A stretch of DNA of 64,000 bases from Gnetum montanum (taxonomy: Eukaryota; Streptophyta; Gnetopsida; Gnetales; Gnetaceae): positions 302,645 to 366,644 of the forward strand of contig MNCI01024072.1 of the NCBI GenBank assembly GCA_015680685.1. Direction: 5' to 3'. Numbering within the stretch: position 1 is the stretch's first letter; the number at the start of each line of letters is the position of its first letter. This document shows positions 12,401-24,700 of this stretch, in pieces. Both the position numbers and the translations under genes were made by a program. The notes beneath the pieces were generated by a model. The model did no database searches. It was not told the DNA's origin and saw only the letters and a program-made list of their open reading frames with translations.

Positions 12401-13600
12401 AGGAGCAGTGCCAAAGCTAGAGAGACCAAAACCTCCCTACCAAACTTGCATATCATATTATTGTGATGAACACTTAGGCCAATGTATTTCTTTAAAGTCA
12501 TGATTAAGATAACGTGAAAATGTAAAGATATTTACACTCCTGTACTGTTCCAAAGACAACCAACCTTCTTACGGACCAGACTCGCCTTTAAACAAACTTT
12601 TACTCTCTAAAAATCCATGCGCCCACCATGCTTAATGAGCGTAACGTCAGGATGACAAGCTGTGCCAAGTTTTCCCATATACCTTGCACCTTGGCAAGCT
12701 GGATGGATTGCTGATAATTAAAGCTTTTGTTTCTCTCTTCTAACAAGTGTCGGATAAGCGGAGCACCCGTGCATTTACTTTGTCATGGCTTTAAGGAGTA
12801 GTTGATTTTGAACGTACATGTGCAAGTCAGCAAGTAACGTCGTCGTTTCCTGTCCACGACTGATCTCGTCAACCGATGCTGCTGCTTTGGAGGCGTGCCG
12901 CTCTATGTTGCAAGATGGAGAACGTCTATAGTCAAAGCTGGCGGTAACTTTGTGAATTTTACTACCCCAAAGAAAGACACGTGAAACATAATAGGGTGCT
13001 TTTCAAGGCTCAGCGGTAGCTCACATTGACAAACAAAACCAGGCAAGACGGAGCAAATACCACCTGCATCATATCTGCATGAATGGATGAATGGCTGTTA
13101 GTTAGATGCATCTACTTAACTTACTTGGATGATGATGAATAGATGGTCAAGAATTGTTTCAACGGCAGCTGCGCGAGGCGAAGGTTTGAAATTTTGGCAG
13201 GGCGCGCTGCATTTGATTCTAAACTCAGCTGCCAAACGAAACGAATCTCGTGAACCCCAACACCCGCGCCGGTACACTCCACTCCACTCCACTCCACTCC
13301 TTATTCAAAGCGAATAAAAATGCAGTCACGCCTTCGGTGCATGCCGTTTCGGTGCCCAACAGCTGTTGCCGGCGGCGCTGTCGTGGAATAAGGGCCAGCT
13401 GGAAAGCGGGCCCGCTCAAAAAGGCGGCATTTAACGAAGCGCTTAGGCGTTGCCCGCCCTCATATTCCGGGCAGCGTACGGAGACCGCACGGCTCAAACC
13501 GTTGGAAGAAACGGGACACAATGAAAGCAGAAACGGTACATAATAACGGAACGGAATGGAACGAAATTAAGTGTTACGAATAATAAACGTGAGTGCCTTT
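9436..13600. other. Non-coding flank, moderately GC-rich, no gene recognised
   Basis: No LTR, transposase or conserved protein motif is visible. Short open frames on both strands translate into low-complexity or unfamiliar sequence. Simple repeats include a GGGCA repeat at about 10509-10527, ATGCC/CATGC repeats at 10735-10750 and 11728-11750, and a CACTC run at 13273-13298. The base composition resembles the GRF gene flank, not the transposon blocks. Confidence 0.6.
13273..13298 (+). repeat. CACTC pentanucleotide microsatellite
   Basis: Four to five consecutive ACTCC units in a GC-rich non-coding stretch. Confidence 0.85.
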
Positions 13601-14600
13601 TTCTCCTTCAATACAGGGTGCTTTGAAAAGTGCCCTGAAATTGACAACTTTCCGCACAAAAATTACCTTTGCATGTGAACTTTCCAAATCCCTTTGGCTA
13701 AAAAGAGTTGATTTTCGATTCTTAAATAAATTAAAAGTATTAATTAGAAACTATAAATTTTTATTCTATTTAAGAAACCACAAAAGGCATGTTAGTTGGT
13801 TACAAAGCATTAACATATTTTTGAAAAATTTTGAAAACATCATTAATGTAATGCCCCAAGTAAATAAGGTCAATTTAAAAAGAAACAATCTACAAATTAC
13901 TGTTTTATTATAATTCATTTAAATGTGAGCCAAATATGAACAAAATAAAAAAATATGTTCTTCATCCTTAATGCCTTTTTACATATTCTGAAATATGCTC
14001 TTCTCTTGATAAATTGATCTAACCACCTATCTTAACAAGGAGATAATGAGAGTTTATTCTTGCTCTAGCAATTAGATTCCTTACATGAATAGGAATTGTT
14101 GAGAACACATGCTTTTGAGTATTACATAACAAACCTCCTATAAATAAAAATGTTTCTTTCCTAACATGTTCAGTCAAACTTTAGCCAAGACCTTTTTCTT
14201 TGTGTATTTTCTTGAAGAGCCTTTTGTTTAAAGAAAGATCCTCCATTACAATATTTCATAACAAAAGCTATAATTTACCTTGATGCAACCATCGCCTTTC
14301 TTATTAGCATTCATTATCTCCTTAAAATAATTTACTTTCTCCATTTGACTTAAATTATAAGTAAAAGCAATAAATTAACAAGAGGCTTCAACTTCAAGAG
14401 AAAAGAAATATGCTTCTAAAAATAAATTATTATAAGAATTATACATTTTCACTTGAAATTGATGTAAAAAATTTGTTTTTTATTTTCATTGTCTAATTCA
14501 TCTATCTTAATATTAAAGTTGAGTAATTAATAATGTTTTAATTAATTATATATTTATTAAAATAAACACCTTAAAAACTCACAAAAATATTAGCCCATGG
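13601..14600. other. AT-rich non-coding block
   Basis: A sharp switch to AT-rich sequence with no open frame of note, no LTR ends and no recognisable protein motif. It may be a decayed insertion in the otherwise GC-richer flank. Confidence 0.5.
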
Positions 14601-16050
14601 TAACGAATGGTACGCTTCGAATTTAACGCTGAACCCAGGCCTCGAATTTGATGGTTATACGAACACACATGGTCTCTAAAAGCGTGTCATACGATTTATT
14701 GTTTTTGTTTTCAATAAAACGCAAACAAATTAACCTTGTACAGGTAATATCCTCCAGGAAAACGTAAATATGCGGTTTATTAAATTCTCAAGTTCCGAGC
14801 CTCTCCCGGAACCCAACGACGGCGACAGCGACAGCGACAGCAGGCCCATTGCATAGTGTGGGCCCTGCGCCGGGATTTTATTACGGTGGGGACAGCGCGC
14901 ATAGCAATGAAGTGATTAGATAGAGCCTCGAAGGGACCAGAAACGTTACATTGCGTGATCGAATCCGATCTCACGGCAACCTTAGGCGGGCGTCCACAGC
15001 AAGCAAAGGCTTTTTTTATAATTTTATGCCATTCCTCGCTTCTTCTTCTTGTGCTTTGAGACAAGGGGTTTCGCCAAGGCCAAGATGTTTTATGCGACTG
15101 CGGCAGTAAGCAAGTGAACAAAGGCAGAGATAGAGAGAGAGAGAGGATGGGGATGTTTTTGTTTTCATCTCTTTGGAACATGCGATAAAAAGCAAAGATG
15201 TATGGGCATGCTTTACCGCTAAAAACAGCAAAATAATGATAACGATAAAAAAGGCTTGGTGCAGTGCCTCTCCACACATTCCCTATCCATTGCCGTGAAA
15301 AGGAAAGCAAAGTACCCGTGCTTCTATATTTATCTGATAAAAGATGGTAAAGATGGTGAGTATGCAAAGCGAAAGGTAAAGGTGTAAAGGGACTTAATAA
15401 AGAGGGGGTCCCACTAGTAGTGGGTAGGGTGCACTCATGCAACTCGTGACGTTGGCTTTTGCGGGGGCAAGATACAGAGAAAATAGATTTGAAATTCAAA
15501 GCAACTTTAAAACAAAATGCATTTTTTAAAAACACATTCCTGAAGCAACGTGTCATCTTTGGAAAGAAGAAAATGTAGAAATAATTTTTGTTAGTAAATG
15601 TGTATGTATGTCAATTTTTTGTATTGGTGTAGGTGTGGGGAGGAGGGAGATATGCTGTCTTGTAAAGTGGGGACATAGATACCAGGTTAAGGTGCTGCCT
15701 CCGTCTCGTCGACATTTGACACCATTCCATTTCTCCGTCCCTCCCTCCCTAAGAATCATCATCATCATCATCATTCCCTTGCCATGCTCATCATGCAATG
15801 CCATGCCACCATCCATCATGACTTCATCATCGTCAATGCCAATGCATGCATTCATCGTAATTGAAAACGAAATACAATGCGAGGCCATGGATGGATGGAT
15901 GGATGGATGATGGATGGGTTGATTTGACGTGCCACCTGGTTTGAGCCCACTTGTAACGTTTTCTTGGTCAGGCCTCGTGCGTGTACCGTGTACCGACGTT
16001 ACAATTTCATGAATTCTCGTAATTTTGCCGTACCTTTAGACCTCTTGCGT
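14601..16050. other. Non-coding flank with simple repeats
   Basis: Moderate GC. It holds an uninterrupted 258-codon frame on the minus strand (15556-14780) that I do not regard as a gene, because its translation is rich in runs of Ser/Leu and Arg/Cys from simple repeats and shows no domain. Microsatellites occur at 15757-15775 (ATC)n and 15884-15908 (GGAT)n. Confidence 0.5.
15884..15908 (+). repeat. (GGAT)n microsatellite
   Basis: About six ATGG/GGAT tetranucleotide units in tandem, followed by an imperfect ATGATGGATGG tail. Confidence 0.85.
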
Positions 16051-19030
16051 GTGCTTTAAACAAGCTAATATTAAATATGGAAAAGGGTGTGTGGTTTGTA
16101 ACTCACAATGGTTGGCGTTTTTAAATTACCTGTTTTGATTCTTAGAAATATGTTTCCTTTTATTTTTATTTTGTATGAAATGGTAATATTTATTTAATAC
16201 ATTCTATGGCTTTTCAAATATGATAAAGCCTTAGTTTTAATTTTATTTGTCTAAATAAATTTTAAAGTGTGATCAAATATCAACTAAGCACTCGTGGTTT
16301 AACAAGGTAACTATCAAATATGAAATACATTGTCTAAACAAAAACAATTATTTCGATGGATTTCCCACATTTTAAAAAAGGTTACAATTATTCTTCTTTG
16401 GAGGGATTTGATGCATTTTAGAAAGGGGTTCATTAAAATTGTCAAAATCCTTGAAGTTGATAGTTACCATTTGTAACAAAACTAAACTTGAAATTGAAAC
16501 TATAATTTTATTATGTTCATAAACCCTCTAGATCTATTGGATAGTAGAAATACATATGCTATGACTTTGAAAAAAAATTACCAAGTGTTCTTGATAACAT
16601 TTAGAATAAATCAACCAAATTTGTAACTATATTATCTCATTTGTAGAAAATTGTAGGAAAATCTAGTATTCATCTTTCAATACTATTTATATTACACAAT
16701 AGACATATTCATTCTTCTCGAGGAATCTTAAGCTATGTACCTGTTTCAACTAATTATGCATTGCAAGAATAGCAATAGATAAATAGTTTGCTTTTGAATT
16801 AAGGCTTTCCCTATACTATTCAAATAGAAAATGTTTTTTTTTCTTCTTCTATATTTTCTTAAAGTTTTTAAAATACTACTTATTTTACTAATTTGTGAAC
16901 TTGGTTAACATCAAAATAAAAAATGTACTCTTGATTATTCCATTTATAAAGCCCTAAAACTCCTTCATGAAGCCATCCTTTATCATGGGTTTTCAAAGTA
17001 TTTATCTAACAGATTTAAAAAGATTATGACACCTGACCATTGTAGAACCCAAACTTTCTTTGTTTTAAAAAAAATTACACATGGAGACATGCTTTTGGAA
17101 ATTGACGTCACTATAAACATTATTCATTATCTGCAATCAAATTCTACTTTTCAGACCACATATATAAGTCTTTGAGTCTACTTCAACATCTTCAAACTAT
17201 AAAAGAGGATTTAAGAATAAATCAACACAATATTAATTTGCATTCCTACTTTACATTATGAGAAGCAAGTACAAAAGAAAACCTTCAAATTCCATAGTAC
17301 GAGATAAAACAAAGGGTAGAAACCGACATCTCTTCCTTACCAGAGAAATTTCCACAAACTTACTACAGCCATGATTTTAAATGACCATTGGCTGAGATCT
17401 CATAATTTTCTAAAACTCTTAACATTTAGTTTAAGATTATCAATGTAATGGCATGGTAGTTAATAGAAATTATATAATGGAATAAAAAGTACAAGATGTT
17501 AAGGCAATTAGAAAAATTCTATGAGCATTCAAGAATTATTTGATATGTTAACTATAATAATAAAGTTTATATAATCAATAAAATATATAAATCCTTTATT
17601 TCGTTTTAAATAAACCAACATTCCTTGGCTATTTTGGTCTGTGAAATTATGTGATAATACAATATTCAACTTAGCATTAATGGGAAAATCTCCTATCTTG
17701 AAGATTCTAAAATTAAAATAAATATATCTTAAATATATTCTTAAATAATACAAACACTTGTAATTAACCAAAATTGGTTTCTTCTTCTCATGCGATGAAA
17801 ATTTTACCATAAGAATTCATTAGATTAAAAGAAGTGTCAAACCTCAAAAATAATTTTAATAATAAAAAATCAAAATAGATCACATATTGGGCACCAAGGA
17901 AAGGTGACACTACAAAACAACATACAAATGAAAAGCTTCTCAGTTTTGAAGACATCTAATCAAGTGTACATCCTTATTAATAGTCTTCAAGATGTCTATT
18001 CAAATGTTCATCCTTATTAATAGTCCTAAAAATCTAGGAAAAGAAAATCATTTTTTTGAGGAAAATAATCCTTATCTTCACAACCTTTACATAACTATCA
18101 ATATCCATACCTAAAATCCGAATAGAAAAATGGATTTGAGGTACAAATAAATAGTTAATAAAGTAGCAACTTTTATAGAAAATTTAAATTCACCAAAAAT
18201 TAAAAATATTATGTTTTCATCATTGCTAATTGAGAAAACCATACACTAAGAACCTTAATCATAATCTCTATCTTTGAGCTAATATTATTAGTGTTGAATA
18301 AGGATAGATTTATCATATAAATTGTCAGTGAAGACTAATTAGCATTTCCTAAGTAAAAATATTTGTAAAAGCTTTTTGGCTCCTTTGCCTTCCCTACTAG
18401 TTTGCTTCTACCTTTGGCATCAACTCGATTTTTTACAAAATGAACTAATTTATAGTTTATGATATGTAATTGGTTGAATGTGAGCATTTCTCTACTTGTT
18501 TCCAAATATCAATTCTTATATATATATATATATAAGTTTTATCTTGTTTATCTTATTTGCAATAAAGAAACACATGCACATAATAGTAATAATAAAATAA
18601 ATCATCTTTTAGTTACAAGAACATCCATAAGGGAAACCTTATAGATTCCTGCTCAATAGCATGTAAATTTTCATTCCAAGAAACATCAGTAATTTCAACA
18701 TCAATAAATGAAACAATTAAGAACCCTACGCCAAAGAAGATAATTCTTACACAGCCAATTCCTGAAGACTTTCTCATACCACAAACTAATGTAGACATCT
18801 TGCATAGAATACATCACAAACGTCATTGCAAACTTGCATAGAATACATCTAAAAGGAATGAACGAAAGAATTAACTATATGACCTTATGAAGCAAAGTTC
18901 AACCTGTAATCTACAAGCACATCTAAAAACACCATTCCTCAAGGCATTATTTTATTAAAATGGATATCATCCACCAAACTCAAAACACTTCTTATAATAA
19001 AGATATATATCACATGTTAACTCGTATTAA
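16051..19030. other. AT-rich non-coding block
   Basis: About 3 kb of strongly AT-rich sequence lacking open frames above about 93 codons, LTR termini or protein motifs. A (TA)n run lies at 18517-18533. It may be an old decayed repeat or a diffuse matrix-type AT-rich region; the sequence does not decide. Confidence 0.5.
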
Positions 19031-20326
19031 ACGGCTAGAATATTTGTGATGCCCACAGCCCCGTTCAAAAATAGAGAAAGTGCGAAGCTTTAAAGAATAA
19101 TAACCATACAACACCGTTAAAAATTAATTTCAGCTTTAACCAACAATGGGCTGAAAATCATTTTGACCGAGCTCTCCAATCAACCGACTGTTGTCAACGA
19201 GTACATCAACGTCACAAATCACGACCGTCCTTTCATGTGTAATGGAAGCGTAATCTGTATTAGCTCGAAGGTCAAATTGAGGTAATGATCTCCTATAAAC
19301 AGCACCCTAAGATCCTTGCCAGAAAACTCCGAAAATGTTCCTGCATATTACCTGTTTTGCAAAAATAAAATTAACAAATATCCAGTGAATACTGTGAGCC
19401 GATCATATCGGGAAGCATTTTTGGGTTAACATCAACCGCTAACCGGGATTGCCAAGCCACAGCTAGAGCCGCGGCATTCTTCGATTTTAGATAAGAGAAT
19501 ATTCCCATTTTCAAAAAGAAAATGCATCGTTACATCTGAAGCAAGAAACACGGAAATTGTTGCCAAAAAAGTCCGAAACTAATTTCAGAAATTTGCATTG
19601 GAAACGGAAACATCAAGACATGCCGATATTTAGCAAGGCTAACGAAACGTAGAATATATGCAACAGTCGACAACAACACGTAGCAGCGGCGGCAATAATG
19701 AAAACCCTGAAAATGCACACACATGGCACATCCATCCACCCATCTATGGCTGACAGACGTCCAGAGAAACAGCCGAAGCAGATAAAAAGAAGAAAAAACG
19801 AATATAAAGAAAGTGCTATCTTAACAAAACTCTAATCACGGGTCCAAAATCAGTACGCCGTGTTTACTGATATTGATACTCCTCACCCAACAAACTGAAC
19901 TTGTTCGTTTGTTCGTTTTGATGAGAAACAGACACAGAACCAGCAGTAACAGCAAAACACACAACCACAAGTTAGATCGGAGAATAGCAGCAGCAGAGAG
20001 GAACCTCAAACCTCAAGTTGAGCGTCAGAAAAACATGCAGCAGCACTGAACAGCCCAGCTCTGCCGCAGCGACGCAAGGAAGGAACCAGTCCCAGTCAAT
20101 CACATCCAGAAACATGATATGATGATATTCTTCCTCATTCTCTTGCACTCCTAGAGTTTCTATTGAAACATATTTCTATGACTTAATCACATCTGCACTA
20201 CTACTACTACTACGAGAAGGTAAATTCTTTTGCGCCGGAATGATGCTTTTTTCTTAATGTCATGTCAGAAGAAACACAATTTCGTGAAAGCACTGCGGCA
20301 ACTCGGATCGGTTTCAGAGATATATA
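19031..20326. other. Sequence downstream of the GRF gene
   Basis: GC content rises again toward the GRF gene. No open frame with a recognisable product. CAG-type repeats (for example 19988-20003) appear near the gene. Confidence 0.5.
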
Positions 20327-20332
20327 TTTATT
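20327..20332 (-). terminator. Candidate poly(A) signal of the GRF gene
   Basis: AATAAA on the minus strand about 315 nt past the stop codon, a plausible 3' UTR length for a plant GRF transcript. Plant poly(A) signals are loose, so the assignment is tentative. Confidence 0.35.
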
Positions 20333-20645
20333 CCTACAGAAACAGCAAATGCACATTGAGAGAGCTGAGCGTCTCGGAAATGCAGTATCAGTGGCAATAA
20401 CAGCAACTTTAAAAAAATGCGCAAAACAGCAAACAGCATATACCGTACCGTGTATTAAGAGTGCTGGGGAAAAGAAAAACATATGGTATCCATACTGGAC
20501 AGTTCTGAAATAAAACATTGAAAGACACAGAAACAGACGCAGCAAAACCTAGACAAACAGAAGCAACTGTTACACAGAAAAAACTCCCAGGGGCAACAGC
20601 AACAACATCAATATCGATGGATCTTTGTTCTGGCTGGGTTCTCCA

Positions 20646-23600
20646 TTATACGGAGGCGAGATTGTGCAGAGTATCATGCTTGACGGCCGCGGCGGCAGTG
20701 CTGCCACTGCTGCTGTCTGAGAGCGAGGCCAAGGTTTTCTGCAGAACTCCTGTTGGCGACGACGCCATTCGCGGGCTCTCCTGTGGACTAGTGCTGCTCA
20801 ATTCCCATACCTCGTTGCTCAGGAGATTCAGGGCGCCTGCGCTTGCTTTGCCGGCAGTGGTGCCGGGTCTGCAGAGTCCGGCGGCGACGGCAGCGGCCGC
20901 TGGATTTACAGGAGCTGCAGAGTTGTGCTGCAGAACCTCCGCCAGAGGCCCCCCAAGTGCCACAGGAACATAACTGTTGCTGCTACTGCAACGATGATTG
21001 TTGTTGTTGTTGGTAGAATGGTGACTGTGCCTGTCATTGGTATTAGTATTGGTAGTAGTACTATTGTTGTTGTTCATGAGACCCAGGCCGAGATCCGTGC
21101 TGGCCGCCATTGATGACATAGAAAGCTGTGTGGCCGTGGATCTGCTGTGTTCTTCTGCGGCTGCTGCTGCAGCGGCGCCCCAGTCGTCTATAAAGTGCCG
21201 CAGCGGCTGCTGGGTGTCTGTCAGAAACAAGCTCTGCGTGTTATTGTTGTTGCTACTGTGATGGCTGAGATTTTGCTGATCCTGCAGGACGCTGAAATCG
21301 CTGAGGTTGCAAGAATGATGATTGATATTATGGCTATGGCTGCTGCTGCTGCCCATTAGCGAGCGGCTGTATTGCTGCAACATGGCATGCTGCGCCGCTG
21401 AAGAGCTCATGTTCAGTTTGGTGGAGGGCGGCCCCCAGCAACGCCAATTGTTGGCTGCGGCTGCTGCTGCTGCTGCTGGATTCAGATTTGAAGCAGCAGC
21501 AGCTGCTGCCGCTGCTGCTGCAACTATGTGCTGGTTCTGGTTCTGATGATGCGTCTGTGCATCTGTTGTGGTGCAACTGTTGCTGTTGCTGCTGCCGCTG
21601 TTGTTGCTCAGATGATGATGATGATGATTATGATGATGATGATGGTGGTGGCTTTTGCTGCTGCCGTGCGTGTCTGAAAGCAACAGCTGATGATCCTCCG
21701 ATGATGATGATACGTTGCCATTGTCCCCCTTCATCCAGTTCATATACCTGCATCGACCAAATAGTGTGTGCGCTCAGCAAAAATGAAATGCGTCGAAACC
21801 GGGAATTATTAGCGCTTCTTCTGGACAAATGCCGCAGGAAGCTCAGGAAAATGGAAGGCGGGAATCGAATTGATTGCTTGGAAGATTCTGCTAATTGGCT
21901 TTCTATTGGAATTTCCGGCGCAGATGTGGATATGGGTGCGCAGCCCATTTAACGAACAGAGTGGCTTTAATGACGTTAGGATTTGTGTGCGACTTGCAGT
22001 AGGCAGGGAGTCCAGTTCCTCATGGAAGAACAAATGGAGAGGCCGGAAAAAAGATTCTCTTCTACGGAAAGAAAGCAAGCGCGGCCTAAACGCCAGCTGA
22101 AACTCGGGATTTTTCAAACCAAACCGGACAAATCCGGAATCCCAGAAAACAAGCGCAAATGTTTGTTTTGTAATGCCAGAATAGAAAGCGTGAAGGGATG
22201 AAACAAGGAAAAAGAGAAAAGAAAAGGGATGGCTGGATTAACAGGGTAAATGTAATAAAATCATGAATTTCATTAGAGTATCCAACTGTAAACGCCGGAT
22301 GGATCGACCAACCTGTAATCTTTGACCATGTTGAGGGGGCTCTTGAAGTGTGACAGTCCGCCATTGATGGACGCGGTGGATGCTGCTGCAGTGGTGAGCG
22401 ATTTCAGATTCAGAAACTGATCTGCTGCTGCTGCTGCTGCTGCTCGGCTGCTGTCAGTGGTTGCGGCCGGGCGCACAGAGCTGCTGACGGAGCTCCGAGA
22501 AACGGAAGCGAGACTGCCGAACGATGAGGGAGAAGAAGATCCATTACACGATGATGCAGGGTTTCCTCCGATGATGCTGCTGTTGTTATTGTTTAAGGAC
22601 TGCGCAGCAGCTGTTGCAGAAGCAGAAGAGCTCGTGGCCGCCGAAGTGCTGACACTAGTATTGTTGCTGTTGTTGTTGTTATTGCTGCTGCTATTACCGC
22701 CACCGCCATTAATGGCGGCAGTGTGTCCTCCTTCCACAGGCTTTCTTGAACGAGGGCGGCCTCTGTGCATGTGCCGTTCGCAGTACTTCTGGTCCGGAGC
22801 GGCGTCCCTGGAACAACGCCACTTCTTCCCGTCAGTCCGCCGGCACCGCCCGGGCTCCGCGTCCGCCTTCACATTGGCGAACCGCATCTGGAAAGAATTC
22901 CACCCCACCACTGCACAACGCCAAACCCAAAAAAGAAAAAAAAAATCCAAGAAAAAAACCAAACCCACTTTCAAAATCAACATCCAGACCGAACCCACAA
23001 CGCAGAAACTCAGAAACAACAACACCCACAAAGTTCTCGCTCCAACCCGGCAGATTGCAGCAGAACCCAACAAAAAAAATTTGCGGAGAATTTCAAAGCA
23101 AGTGCAGGTGTATGCTTACGGTTGGGCTGGTGATGGAGATAATCGGCAGCACCGGCGAGACTACGTTTGATGGGTATGAGAAGCTCTGGGGGAACAGGCT
23201 GCTCTGCGAGGATGTACTTGTAAATGAGGGCCTGGTGCTCCAGTTCTTGCCACTGCATCGGCGTGAAACAGTAGCTTCCTCCTCTCTGCACATTCATGGC
23301 TCCTGCTGTTCCTCCTCCGCCGTTCACTCCCATCACTGACGGCGTCATCGCCATTGGGAGCGGCGGCATTCCTGAATCCAGCACAACAAAAACCCCACAA
23401 CAACAAACAAGCAAAACACTCATTTATCGAACTCAAACAGTAAAAAGCCCACAAGCGCCGCTCTGCTGTCTTAATTCAGACGCAAAACGAATTAACACAT
23501 ACATGTATTTTATATTTTGTTCATTCCAGTCCCATTAGACCTTGACTCCGCAATAAATGTAAAACTCCAGACCCAAATTGCCAGACCCACCAAAACCTAA

Positions 23601-24166
23601 TTGCCAATCCAAGCGCACTAAAACCAGTTCTGGTTTTGGCACCCAAACCTCGTGTCCGAAGGACAGATCTGGCCCCTCCAAGATCAAAACAGAGTACAAG
23701 AAACAGTGGTAGCATCATACGAACCTGCAGAAGCCCTGAAAGGCGAGTAGCTCTGATGTTGCAGAAGCGCATGAACTGCCCAGGGACTCACCACATCGCC
23801 AACAATGCCGGCAGCTCCTCCACTGTTATGAGCACGGCCCAAAAGCTGCAGCTGCTGAGCAGAACCATCGCTGCTGCTGTTGCCGCTGCCGCCACTGTGA
23901 TGGTTCTGCTGCTGTTGCCGCAACTCGAACGGGATTTTCAGGACCGACCCATCTGCAGAACGATCGTCCTGAGTTCTGGGTTTGCCGAAATCCGGCTCCG
24001 GAACCGCCGATCTGGATACAGTACTCTTGGTAAAGGCCGGAACCCCCAATCCGGCGCCATTGGAGGCCCCGCCGCCGCTGCTGCTCAGCAAATTCGCCAC
24101 AGTTGCAGAAGAAGGGTCTGACGCCGCTGCTTCGCAGACGCCACCGCCGTAATTCCCGAAATCCAT
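20646..24166 (-). CDS. GRF: Growth-regulating factor (GRF) transcription factor, four exons
   Basis: Plant-specific nuclear transcription factor that binds DNA through its WRC domain and the GIF co-activator through its QLQ domain, promoting cell proliferation in growing organs (family knowledge). Exons: 24166-23725, 23371-23120, 22910-22313 and 21747-20646. All introns (353, 209 and 565 bp) are GT-AG and all phases join, giving 797 residues. QLQ domain at about 182-217 (Q187, L191, Q194; [18 protein letters not shown]). WRC at about 248-292 with C254-x9-C264-x10-C275-x2-H278 and basic nuclear-localisation stretches ([12 protein letters not shown]). Exon 4 carries the C-terminal family motifs: an FFD-like FIDDW (616-620), TQL (637-639) and GGPL (696-699). 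The protein is long for a GRF because of His, Asn, Ser and Ala runs. The ATG at 24166 is the first in frame after an upstream stop. A miR396 site lies in exon 3. The subfamily member number cannot be set from this window. Confidence 0.95.
22732..22752 (-). promoter_or_regulatory. miR396 target site in GRF exon 3
   Basis: The mRNA-sense site (starting CGTTCAAGAAAG and ending CTGTGGAA) encodes RSRKPVE at the end of the WRC domain. Its complement, TTCCACAGGCTTTCTTGAAC, is miR396 (TTCCACAGCTTTCTTGAAC) with one extra G in the target. This is the known bulged pairing in GRF genes. Post-transcriptional silencing by miR396 is therefore expected. Confidence 0.9.
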
Positions 24167-24199
24167 GTCTCGAAGCCCAGCCAGAGCCTGCAGCAGCTA

Positions 24200-24235
24200 C
24201 TAGGCCCGCTCGGAACGCACAACATTAGATTTCAT
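24200..24235 (-). other. Short upstream ORF in GRF leader (11 codons)
   Basis: ATG at 24235, stop at 24202-24200, in the same frame as the GRF start and 33 nt before it. The peptide is MKSNVVRSERA. It is relevant only if transcription starts upstream of it, which the gene structure makes likely but does not prove. Confidence 0.4.
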
Positions 24236-24700
24236 TACACAGTTTTGTTGGATAAGCAGCAGATGCAGAAGAAGAAGATACAGAAGCAGCACGACAGTCA
24301 ACAACAACAACAGCAGCAGAAGAAGCAGAAGAGGAAGAACAGAAGAAGGAAAAAAAGAAGCCCTCGGAATCCTATCTTGGAAATCATCAACGGCTGCAGT
24401 AACGGCGGCAGGAACAGGAACAGGAACAGCCGCAGCAGCAGCAAAACACAACCATCATCTCCGTGTCAAGGAAAACGCAGGCACCAGACCAGACCAGACA
24501 GATTGCAGGGAGAAATCGCTTGCAGAGAGAGAGAGAGAGAAAGCAAAAAAATGAGAGAGAAAGAGAGCAACAGAGAAACAGAAAAAAATATTTTGCAGAG
24601 AGAAGAGGGACACGGACACAGGCTGGAGGCTAGCTAAAATACCCTGCACAACAGCTGCTTGGGCGATGTAATTGATTTGGGAGGAATTAGAAATTTCGAT
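24236..24700 (-). promoter_or_regulatory. CT-rich probable 5' leader of GRF
   Basis: On the sense (minus) strand this is dominated by CTT, CTG and TTG triplets, with a (TC)n tract at 24525-24541 and another TC-rich tract near 24555-24580. Long pyrimidine-rich leaders just before the ATG are common in plant GRF genes. No convincing TATA box was found, so the transcription start is not defined. Confidence 0.4.
24387..24458 (-). other. Second upstream ORF in GRF leader (23 codons)
   Basis: Starts with two consecutive ATG codons at 24458 and encodes a Cys/Ser-rich low-complexity peptide that ends before the main start. It lies in the CT-rich probable 5' leader. Confidence 0.3.

Noticed and set aside
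14780-15556. 258-codon open frame on the minus strand
   Set aside because: The translation is full of simple-repeat runs (SLSLSL, CRCRCRRR) with no domain or gene-like composition, and no splice-linked neighbours. Most likely a chance frame in GC-richer DNA.
20518-21952. Several plus-strand frames opposite GRF exon 4
   Set aside because: Antisense shadows of triplet-repeat coding sequence.
22881-22890. Alternative 3' splice site TTTCCAG before ATGCGG in GRF intron 2
   Set aside because: Using it (exon start 22887) breaks the reading frame from exon 2. The acceptor at 22911-22912 keeps phase and yields the VGWNSFQM stretch before WRC.
22457-23170. 237-codon plus-strand frame opposite GRF exons 2-3
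   Set aside because: Antisense shadow of the GRF coding exons. Poly-Leu and Pro runs mirror the Gln/Asn/Ser triplets on the real strand.
24200-24451. 83-codon frame upstream of GRF
   Set aside because: Its first codon is TTG, not ATG. Only the 11-codon ATG-initiated tail is a possible upstream ORF.
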